From JAQGJA01 sp965651535 (lineage in GTDB: Bacteria; Pseudomonadota; Alphaproteobacteria; Micavibrionales; SZUA-601): a stretch of DNA of 11,548 nt. Within the stretch, counting starts at the first letter, position 1; the number at the start of each line of letters is the position of its first letter. Under the pieces are notes generated by a model. It was not told the origin of the DNA. It saw only the letters and a list, made by a program, of their open reading frames with translations, and made no database searches. The stretch covers positions 1-11,548 of the forward strand of contig CBFGSX010000047.1 of NCBI GenBank assembly GCA_965651535.1, read 5' to 3'. Shown one piece after another: positions 6,609 through 11,548 of this stretch. A program made the translations under genes and the position numbers.

Positions 6609-7264
6609 TCCTGATCCTCCTTGGTCCCCCCGGTGCCGGCAAAGGCACCCAGGCGAAAATCCTCGAGCATAAATTCAACATCGTCCAACTTTCGACGGGC
6701 GATATGCTGCGCGCGCAGGTGCGCAAGGGCGACGAGCTGGGATTAAAGCTGAAGTCGATTTTGGACGCCGGCCAGCTTGTCTCGGACGATGTGATGATCG
6801 ATCTGATCTCGCACCGTATTGCCCATGACGATTGCAAGAACGGTTTTATCCTCGACGGTTTTCCGCGTACCGTGCCCCAGGCTCAGGCTTTGGATAAAAT
6901 GTTCGAGTGGCGAAAATTGAAACTCGACGCCGTGATCGAGCTGAAGGTGGACGAGAACGCGCTGGTCGAGCGCATCACGGGTCGTTGCTCCTGTCTGAAA
7001 TGCGGCGCCAGCTATCATAAGAAATTCAATCCGCCCAAGGTTGAGGGGGTGTGTGATAATTGCGGCTCGACCGAGATCGTCTGTCGCACCGACGATAACG
7101 AGGAAACGGTGCGCGCGCGGCTTGCGGCCTATCACGAGAGCACGGCCCCGATCCTGCCTTATTATATGCATAAGGGCTTGTTGATGCAGGTAGATGGCAT
7201 GGCCGATGTGGCTCATGTCTCGGAGGCAATCGTGCAAAAACTGGAGGAATCTCGGTTAAAGTGA
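6605..7264 (+). CDS. adk: Adenylate kinase, zinc-LID type
   Basis: Adenylate kinase interconverts ATP plus AMP and two ADP in the cytosol. The 219-residue product is the long form. The Walker A loop GPPGAGKGT is at residues 7-15, the AMP-binding region includes LSTGDMLRAQV, and the conserved LDGFPRT is at 83-89. The LID domain has two CxxC pairs (Cys130/133 and Cys150/153) around YHKKFNPPKVEGVC, the four-cysteine arrangement known to bind structural zinc; E. coli Adk lacks it. An extra Cys128 sits just before. DDNEETVRARL follows the LID. The start overlaps the secY stop by 4 bases and only a weak AAAGGA (6588-6593) precedes it, so translation is probably coupled to secY. Confidence 0.97.
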   Translation: MILILLGPPGAGKGTQAKILEHKFNIVQLSTGDMLRAQVRKGDELGLKLKSILDAGQLVSDDVMIDLISHRIAHDDCKNGFILDGFPRTVPQAQALDKMFEWRKLKLDAVIELKVDENALVERITGRCSCLKCGASYHKKFNPPKVEGVCDNCGSTEIVCRTDDNEETVRARLAAYHESTAPILPYYMHKGLLMQVDGMADVAHVSEAIVQKLEESRLK

Positions 7265-7265
7265 T

Positions 7266-7296
7266 GGGGGTCAGGGCGCATACCCCCGATTTTCTT
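7266..7296 (+). terminator. Probable terminator after adk
   Basis: GGGGGT (7266-7271) can pair with ACCCCC (7282-7287) across a 10-nt loop, followed by GATTTTCTT. It starts just after the adk stop. The tail is T-rich but interrupted and the loop is long, so termination may be incomplete. It separates secY-adk from the rpsM promoter. Confidence 0.5.
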
Positions 7297-7305
7297 ACTT
7301 TTTTC

Positions 7306-7333
7306 TTGACGGGCAGGCCTTGTTGCCTATAAT
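7306..7333 (+). promoter_or_regulatory. Strong sigma70-type promoter for rpsM-rpsK-rpoA
   Basis: TTGACG (7306-7311) and a perfect TATAAT (7328-7333) are spaced by 16 bases, with a T-rich stretch just upstream. Predicted transcription begins near 7339-7341, leaving a leader of about 145 nt before the rpsM start at 7487. This is the best promoter match in the window. Confidence 0.85.
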
Positions 7334-7338
7334 GCCGC

Positions 7339-7486
7339 CACACCGCCCCTGCAAGGGCGGATTGTGTGTGAATTGCCACAATTAACACACTGATTTGAAA
7401 CAAAAATAAGGCGAGTTCCCGCCGAAACAGAAGGGATCCTTCGGCCGTCCTCAGACGAATCGGCCGATGTCACAGGAGAGAGAAAC
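7339..7486 (+). promoter_or_regulatory. Structured 5' leader of the alpha operon
   Basis: Four hairpins can be read by eye. H1 pairs CCGCCC (7343-7348) with GGGCGG (7355-7360). H2 pairs 7364-7369 with 7385-7390 and, past one G/A mismatch, AATTG (7371-7375) with CAATT (7379-7383). H3 pairs GGCG (7410-7413) with CGCC (7420-7423). H4 pairs TCGGCCG (7441-7447) with CGGCCGA (7461-7467), seven nucleotides before AGGAG (7474-7478). None has a terminator-like T-run. In E. coli, S4 represses this operon through a leader pseudoknot at the rpsM start, but rpsD is absent from this operon. I recognise no described leader family, so the regulatory role is inference. Confidence 0.5.
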
Positions 7487-7864
7487 GTGGCACGTATTGC
7501 TGGTGTAAACATTCCGGTTAAAAAGCGCGTGGTTATTGCGCTGCGCTATATCTATGGGATCGGCCCGAAACATGCGGCCGACATCGCCAAGGCTGTCGGT
7601 ATCGCCGAAAGCCGCCGCGTTGCCGATCTGACGGAAGATGAGGTTGTTCGCATTCGTGAAGAGATCGACCGCAACTACAAGGTTGAGGGGGATCTGCGCC
7701 GCGAAGTGGCCCAGAACATCAAGCGCCTTCAGGACATCAGCGCCTATCGTGGCTTGCGTCACCGCAAGGGCTTGCCCGTTCGCGGTCAGCGTACGCGCAC
7801 CAATGCCCGCACACGCAAAGGCAAGGCCGTTGCGATTGCCGGTAAGAAAAAAGTCACGAAATAA
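7487..7864 (+). CDS. rpsM: 30S ribosomal protein S13
   Basis: S13 sits at the top of the 30S head, bridges to L5 and 23S rRNA, and its basic tail contacts P-site tRNA. Family blocks are MARIAGVNIPVKKRVVIAL, then YIYGIGPKHAADI (helix-hairpin-helix region), and the C-terminal YRGLRHRKGLPVRGQRTRTN followed by ARTRKGK. It has 125 residues, within the normal range. The start is GTG at 7487, supported by AGGAG at 7474-7478 with an 8-base gap; E. coli rpsM also uses GTG. It is the first gene of a promoter-driven unit with a structured leader, so its translation start is the likely control point. Confidence 0.97.
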   Translation: MARIAGVNIPVKKRVVIALRYIYGIGPKHAADIAKAVGIAESRRVADLTEDEVVRIREEIDRNYKVEGDLRREVAQNIKRLQDISAYRGLRHRKGLPVRGQRTRTNARTRKGKAVAIAGKKKVTK

Positions 7865-7884
7865 GGGGTAGGGGAATTTAAAAG

Positions 7885-8280
7885 ATGTCCAAGAAAAAAG
7901 ATACCGCAAAAGTCAAACGCAAAGAGCGCAAGAACATCGCTTCGGGTGACGCGCATATCAATGCCAGCTTCAACAACACGATGATTACGATCTCGGACCA
8001 TCAGGGCAACGCGATTGCCTGGTCTTCCTCGGGTCAGCAAGGATTCAAGGGGTCGCGTAAATCCACGCCCTATGCGGCGCAAGTTGCTGCCGACGCCGCC
8101 GCGCGCAAGGCGATGGAGCACGGGCTGAAAACCGTCAACGCTTACGTCAAAGGCCCGGGTACGGGCCGTGAATCGGCTTTGCGCGGTTTGGCTTCCGCCG
8201 GATTGATCGTCAACACGATCAAGGATGTCACGCCTATTCCGCATAACGGCGTCCGCCCACCCAAGCGCCGCCGCGTATAA
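7885..8280 (+). CDS. rpsK: 30S ribosomal protein S11
   Basis: S11 lines the 30S platform near the mRNA exit and the anti-Shine-Dalgarno region. The 131-residue product is close to the usual 129. It has HINASFNNTMITISDHQGN near the N-terminus and then WSSSGQQGFKGSRKSTPYAA. The C-terminal part has VKGPGTGRESALRGLASAG, then TIKDVTPIPHNGVRPPK and RRRV at the end. AGGGG at 7870-7874 lies 10 bases before the start. It follows rpsM by 20 bases; S13, S11 and the alpha subunit are co-encoded in most bacteria. Nothing unusual is seen. Confidence 0.97.
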   Translation: MSKKKDTAKVKRKERKNIASGDAHINASFNNTMITISDHQGNAIAWSSSGQQGFKGSRKSTPYAAQVAADAAARKAMEHGLKTVNAYVKGPGTGRESALRGLASAGLIVNTIKDVTPIPHNGVRPPKRRRV

Positions 8281-8323
8281 AAGTTTTTAAGTTCGACCCA
8301 CAGGCCACACGACGAGGATTACC

Positions 8324-9349
8324 GTGATTCAAAAAAACTGGTTAGACCTGATCAAGCCCGAGAAAATTGCCACCAAGACGGACAAGTACCGCGATCCGAA
8401 ACGTTTCGGTACGTTGGTAGCCGAGCCGCTGGAGCGCGGGTTTGGTATGACGTTGGGCAATGCGTTGCGCCGCGTCCTGCTGTCGTCGCTGCAAGGTGCC
8501 GCCGTCACCTCGGTCAAGATCCAGGGTGTGCTGCACGAATTCACGACCATCCCCGGCGTGCGCGAAGATGTCGTCAATCTGGTGCTGAACATCAAGCAGC
8601 TGGCGATCCGTTCGCATACCGATTTGCCGAAAACCATGACGTTGTCGGCCAAGGGTCCGTGTGAAGTGACCGCCGGCATGATCACCACCGGTTCCGAACT
8701 CGAGATCGTCAACCCCGACCTCGTGCTGTGTACGCTGGACAAAGGGGCCGAGCTGAAAATGGAATTTGCTGTGGAAATCGGCAAGGGTTACCGTCCGGCC
8801 ATTGCTAACCGTCCCGAAGAAGCGCCGATCGGTATGATCCCGGTCGACAGCATTTTCTCGCCGGTGCGTAAAGTGGCCTATAATGTCGAGAACACCCGTG
8901 TCGGCCAGACAACCGACTACGACAAGCTGACGCTCGAGGTCGAGACCAACGGTGCCATCACGCCGGAAGATGCGATCGCTTTTGCTGCGCGTATTCTGCA
9001 GGATCAGTTGGCTGTGTTTGTCAACTTCAAGGATCCCGAAGCGACGACAACGTCTTCACAGCAGGACGATTTGCCTTTCAACCGCAACCTGCTGCGCAAG
9101 GTCGACGAGCTCGAGCTGTCGGTGCGTTCGGCGAATTGCCTCAAGAACGACAACATCATCTATATCGGCGATCTGGTTCAGAAATCCGAGAACGATATGC
9201 TGCGCACGCCGAATTTCGGCCGCAAATCGCTCAACGAGATCAAGGAAGTCTTGACCACGATGGGTCTTTCGCTGGGCATGGAAATTTCCGGCTGGCCGCC
9301 CGAGAACATCGAAGAGATGGCCAAGAAACTCGAAGACCAGTTCGTCTAA
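8324..9349 (+). CDS. rpoA: DNA-directed RNA polymerase subunit alpha
   Basis: The alpha subunit dimerises to nucleate RNA polymerase assembly, and its C-terminal domain contacts UP elements and activators. The N-terminal domain (about 1-235) shows the assembly motifs LERGFGMTLGNALRRVLLSS and HEFTTIPGVREDVVNLVLN. A linker at about 236-250 is rich in T, S and Q. The C-terminal domain (about 251-341) has VRSANCLK, in which Arg268 matches the DNA-contacting R265 of E. coli, and TPNFGRKSLNEIKEVL, then GLSLGMEISGWPPENI. Length 341 is typical. The start is GTG at 8324 after GAGGA (8314-8318); the next in-frame ATG would remove 41 conserved residues. Confidence 0.97.
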   Translation: MIQKNWLDLIKPEKIATKTDKYRDPKRFGTLVAEPLERGFGMTLGNALRRVLLSSLQGAAVTSVKIQGVLHEFTTIPGVREDVVNLVLNIKQLAIRSHTDLPKTMTLSAKGPCEVTAGMITTGSELEIVNPDLVLCTLDKGAELKMEFAVEIGKGYRPAIANRPEEAPIGMIPVDSIFSPVRKVAYNVENTRVGQTTDYDKLTLEVETNGAITPEDAIAFAARILQDQLAVFVNFKDPEATTTSSQQDDLPFNRNLLRKVDELELSVRSANCLKNDNIIYIGDLVQKSENDMLRTPNFGRKSLNEIKEVLTTMGLSLGMEISGWPPENIEEMAKKLEDQFV

Positions 9350-9360
9350 GCTTTACTGTC

Positions 9361-9408
9361 ATTCCCGCCCCGTGTTGTAGCACGGGGTAAGCTTCAGCGG
9401 GAATCCAG
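9361..9408. repeat. Palindromic intergenic repeat-like element
   Basis: Two nested inverted repeats sit 11 bases after the rpoA stop. ATTCCCG (9361-9367) pairs with CGGGAAT (9398-9404), and inside it CCCCGTG (9368-9374) pairs with CACGGGG (9381-9387) around TTGTAG, leaving the 3' spacer 9388-9397 unpaired. The ends, GTCATTCCCGC and GCGGGAATCCAG, match from memory a short palindrome often dispersed between proteobacterial genes. Only one clear copy is in this window, so the repeat status is not proven here. No T-run follows, so a terminator role is unlikely. Confidence 0.55.
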
Positions 9409-9453
9409 TCTTTGGAACATGACGTTCCGCCCCGTTCTGACAGAGCGATCTGC

Positions 9454-9482
9454 TTGACGGGTTCGTCCTATCCGCGATACAC
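9454..9482 (+). promoter_or_regulatory. Weak candidate promoter before rplQ
   Basis: TTGACG (9454-9459) is a good -35 match, but 16-17 bases downstream there is only GATACA or ATACAC (9476-9482), a poor -10. It could give rplQ some independent expression after the repeat-like element, but the case is weak. Transcription read-through from rpoA is the simpler expectation. Confidence 0.25.
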
Positions 9483-9527
9483 GTGATCGCACCAGCGCCG
9501 CCGTGGCGGCAGAAAGAAGAAAGACCG

Positions 9528-10088
9528 ATGCACCACCGTAAATCCATGCGTCGCCTGAACCGCACCGCCAGCCACCGCAAGGCCATGTTTGCCAACATGA
9601 TCGCGGCGCTGCTCAAGCACGAACAAATCGTCACCACTTTGCCCAAAGCCAAGGAATTGCGCCGCGTCACCGACCGCGCCATTACCTTGGGTAAAAAAGG
9701 CGGGCTGGCCAATCGCCGTATCGCCATTGCCGAGATCCGCGACGAAAAGATCGTATCCAAATTGTTTGACGTCCTCGGCCCCCGTTACAAAGATCGCAAT
9801 GGCGGCTATACCCGTGTCCTCAAAGCTGGCTTCCGCTATGGCGATGCGGCCCCGATGGCCGTGATCGAGCTGGTGGATCGCGACATCACTGCCAAAGGGC
9901 AGGATAGCGGTCAGGAGATGACGGAAACCGAAATGGAAGATTTCGCCGTCGCGACCGAAAAAGCCAAAGCCGAACACAAGGCCAAAGCGCCGAAAAAACC
10001 GGCTGCCAAGCCCAAGGCGGACAAAGGCGGCAAGGCCAAGGCCCAAACGGCCAGCAATAAGCCCGGCCGCAAAGCGACCAGCGTATAA
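9528..10088 (+). CDS. rplQ: 50S ribosomal protein L17 with long basic C-terminal tail
   Basis: L17 binds 23S rRNA near the bottom of the 50S subunit, close to the exit-tunnel side. The core spans about residues 1-120: RLNRTASHRKAMFANM, HEQIVTTLPKAKELR, then LGPRYKDRNGGYTRV and KAGFRYGDAAPMAVIELVDRD. The start is placed at the ATG at 9528 because L17 conventionally begins M-x-H-R; an in-frame ATG at 9483 would add 15 residues without homology and runs through a hairpin. The upstream site is weak (AAGAAG within 9511-9522). Total length is 186 residues, against about 120-140 for most bacteria. The extra part is first acidic (residues 130-139) and then Lys/Ala/Pro-rich to the end. Confidence 0.95.
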   Translation: MHHRKSMRRLNRTASHRKAMFANMIAALLKHEQIVTTLPKAKELRRVTDRAITLGKKGGLANRRIAIAEIRDEKIVSKLFDVLGPRYKDRNGGYTRVLKAGFRYGDAAPMAVIELVDRDITAKGQDSGQEMTETEMEDFAVATEKAKAEHKAKAPKKPAAKPKADKGGKAKAQTASNKPGRKATSV

Positions 10089-10106
10089 GGTTAAACAAGA
10101 TTGACG

Positions 10107-10136
10107 AAAAAGCCCGGGCTTATCCCGGGCTTTTTT
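10107..10136. terminator. Strong intrinsic terminator after rplQ
   Basis: AGCCCGGG (10111-10118) pairs with CCCGGGCT (10124-10131) around a CTTAT loop. The A-run at 10107-10110 and the T-run at 10131-10136 can extend the stem and make it usable in both directions. It lies 18 bases after the rplQ stop and should end the alpha operon transcript. Confidence 0.9.
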
Positions 10137-10146
10137 ATTGTTCAAG

Positions 10147-10165
10147 ACCGCCCTATAATGGCGGT
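10147..10165 (+). promoter_or_regulatory. -10 box inside an inverted repeat next to the protease start
   Basis: A perfect TATAAT (10154-10159) ends 6 bases before the ATG at 10166, so transcription would begin at or within a base or two of the start codon. ACCGCC (10147-10152) and GGCGGT (10160-10165) form a perfect 6-bp inverted repeat around it. The -35 region is poor: at 16-18 bases upstream only the terminator T-run is found. The promoter call is therefore moderate. The inverted repeat could be an operator or chance. Confidence 0.5.
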
Positions 10166-11545
10166 ATGCGCTTCGTTCTGATCCTTCTTTCCGTCCTGCT
10201 CGCCTTGCCTGCGGCGGCAAATCAACAAGTGCCGCAATCGCGCATCCAGATCGATATGTCTTTTGCGCCGGTGGTCAAGGCGGCAAAACCGGCGGTCGTC
10301 AACATTTATACCAAAAAACTGGTCACGCAGCGCGTGCACCCGCTTTTTGCCGATCCGTTCTTCGAGCAGTTTTTTGGCACCATGCCCGCCCCGACGCGCC
10401 AGCGCGTCCAGAACTCGCTGGGTTCGGGCGTGATTGTCAGTCCCGAAGGTCTTGTCGTCACCAACGCCCATGTGGCCAAGGAGGCCGACGAAATCCGCGT
10501 TGTGTTGGACGATCGCCGCGAGTTTTCGGCGACGCTGGCTTTGGTGGATGAAAAGACGGATCTGGCGCTTTTGAAGATCGAGGGTGCGAACGAGAAATTT
10601 CCCGTGCTGCAATTCGGTAATTCCGATACGCTCGAGGTCGGCGATCTGGTGCTGGCGATCGGCAATCCGTTCGGCATCGGCCAGACGGTCACCAGCGGTA
10701 TCGTCTCGGCGCTGGCCCGTACCAATGTCGGCCCTTCGGGCTACGGCTATTACATCCAGACCGATGCTGCGATCAATCCGGGCAATTCCGGCGGCGCGCT
10801 GATGAACCTCAACGGCGAGGTGGTCGGTATCAATACGATGATTTTTTCCAAGACGGGCGGCTATATGGGCATTGGTTTTGCTGTGCCGAGCAATCTGGTG
10901 CGGCAGACGATCCTTGCCTATCAGCAGGGCGGGACGCTGCGCCGTCCTTATCTGGGAGCCAGCCTCCAGAACATGACGGCGGATGCGGCGGAAAGTCTTG
11001 GCATGGAGGTGCCGCGTGGCGTGCTGATCAAGGAAGTGTTCCCCGGCACCCCGGCGGCGCGTGCAGGGCTTCGTCGCGGGGATGTTCTGGTGATGTTTGG
11101 CGAGAAAATCGTCGAGGATATACAGACGCTGCGTTATCTGATGGCGACACATATGCTCGGCGACAAGGTGATCGTGTCGGTGCTGCGCAAGGACGGCTAT
11201 GAACGCCTGCCACTACGCCTCGAGGCGCCGTCGGAAAAAGATATGCCGCCTGTCGTAAAGCTGGAAGGCGATCATCCGTTGAACGGCGCGGCGGTGCAGG
11301 AATTATCCCCCGCTTTAATCGAGGAAATGGGCGAGGATGCGCCGCCGCCCGGCAGCGTATTGTTGCATGAATTGTCTCCGCTGGCGGCGCGTCTGGGGCT
11401 TCGTCCCGGCGATCGCCTCCTGAGCGTCAATGGCACCCGGATTGAAAACGTCGCGCAGCTTCGGAAAATTCTGGCCAAGCGCGGCAAGGGCTGGGTCATG
11501 CAATTCGCCCGCAACGGTCAAACCTTGACCCTTCGCGTGCAGTGA
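10166..11545 (+). CDS. Periplasmic Do-family serine endoprotease (DegP/DegQ-like)
   Basis: This is a trypsin-like protease/chaperone of the HtrA (Do) family, expected to degrade or refold damaged envelope proteins. A signal peptide is visible at residues 1-19 (hydrophobic core, then LPAAA before NQ). The protease domain runs to about 250, with the catalytic triad His102 in TNAHV, Asp132 in KTDLALLKI and Ser208 in GNSGG. Two PDZ domains follow, at about 258-352 (with PYLGASL) and 372-457 (with GLRPGDRLLSVNG). Total length is 459, normal for two-PDZ members. DegP, DegQ and MucD cannot be separated from sequence alone, so no symbol is given. No Shine-Dalgarno precedes the ATG, and the -10 box ends 6 bases before it. 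Confidence 0.93.
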   Translation: MRFVLILLSVLLALPAAANQQVPQSRIQIDMSFAPVVKAAKPAVVNIYTKKLVTQRVHPLFADPFFEQFFGTMPAPTRQRVQNSLGSGVIVSPEGLVVTNAHVAKEADEIRVVLDDRREFSATLALVDEKTDLALLKIEGANEKFPVLQFGNSDTLEVGDLVLAIGNPFGIGQTVTSGIVSALARTNVGPSGYGYYIQTDAAINPGNSGGALMNLNGEVVGINTMIFSKTGGYMGIGFAVPSNLVRQTILAYQQGGTLRRPYLGASLQNMTADAAESLGMEVPRGVLIKEVFPGTPAARAGLRRGDVLVMFGEKIVEDIQTLRYLMATHMLGDKVIVSVLRKDGYERLPLRLEAPSEKDMPPVVKLEGDHPLNGAAVQELSPALIEEMGEDAPPPGSVLLHELSPLAARLGLRPGDRLLSVNGTRIENVAQLRKILAKRGKGWVMQFARNGQTLTLRVQ

Positions 11546-11548
11546 TGC
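11545..11548 (+). other. Possible start codon of the next gene
   Basis: An ATG at 11545-11547 shares one base with the protease stop (TGATG), an arrangement typical of coupled genes. Only four bases are visible. In many alphaproteobacteria a rarA-like AAA ATPase gene follows the Do protease, but nothing here can test that. Confidence 0.3.

Noticed and set aside
9483..9527. Upstream in-frame ATG for rplQ, adding 15 residues
   Set aside because: L17 conventionally starts M-x-H-R, which fits the ATG at 9528. The added residues match nothing known and cross a hairpin and the purine-rich binding region.
10101..10106. TTGACG as the -35 of the protease promoter
   Set aside because: It is 47 bases from the TATAAT at 10154 and lies upstream of the rplQ terminator; no -10-like sequence stands at the right distance.
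10142..11152. Long minus-strand open frame (336 codons) opposite the Do protease gene
   Set aside because: It is the antisense shadow of a clear protease with intact triad and PDZ domains. Its His/Arg/Gln-rich translation is typical of reverse-strand readings of this codon usage.
1..11548. Search for CRISPR arrays, tRNA or rRNA genes, insertion sequences and defence or biosynthetic genes
   Set aside because: No repeat-spacer pattern, tRNA cloverleaf, transposase or attachment site was seen. The window is nearly full of housekeeping genes, so I do not claim a hidden new system.

Overview
The window is a stretch of the conserved ribosomal-protein supercluster (3' end of S10, then spc and alpha) followed by a periplasmic Do-type serine protease gene. 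All 20 genes lie on the + strand. Gene order and protein sequences point to an alphaproteobacterium. secY is followed directly by adk, with no rpmJ between them. The alpha cluster is rpsM-rpsK-rpoA-rplQ without rpsD. S14 is the zinc-free long form. Adk carries a four-cysteine zinc LID. A Do protease follows rplQ. I cannot name a genus from the sequence alone.

Layout. 2-5140: end of rplP, then rpmC-rpsQ-rplN-rplX-rplE-rpsN-rpsH-rplF-rplR-rpsE-rpmD-rplO, closely packed, with two single-base stop/start overlaps (rplP/rpmC and rplN/rplX). 5141-5261: a clear intrinsic terminator and then a near-consensus sigma70-type promoter. 5262-7264: secY-adk, overlapping by 4 bases. 7265-7486: a probable terminator, a strong promoter and a hairpin-rich leader of about 145 nt. 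7487-9349: rpsM-rpsK-rpoA, with GTG starts for rpsM and rpoA. 9350-9527: a gap holding a palindromic repeat-like element. 9528-10088: rplQ. 10107-10136: a strong terminator. 10147-10165: a -10 box inside an inverted repeat that touches the next start codon. 10166-11545: Do protease. A further start codon overlaps its stop at the window edge.

How the genes work together. The ribosomal proteins build both subunits, mainly the 5S/central protuberance region (L5, L18), the exit-tunnel rim (L24, L29), and the 30S head, body and decoding neck (S5, S8, S11, S13, S14, S17). SecY is the membrane channel that receives nascent exported proteins, Adk balances adenylate pools, and RpoA is the RNA polymerase assembly and activator-contact subunit. 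The Do protease, which has a signal peptide, looks after folding in the envelope. The cis-elements suggest at least four transcription units where textbook maps show long continuous operons.

I see no new defence, mobile or biosynthetic system here. The items worth a second look are regulatory or structural: the rplO/secY split, the rpsM leader, the repeat between rpoA and rplQ, the apparently leaderless protease gene, and lysine/alanine-rich extensions on L29, L30, L15 and L17. No stretch over 300 bases lacks a gene.
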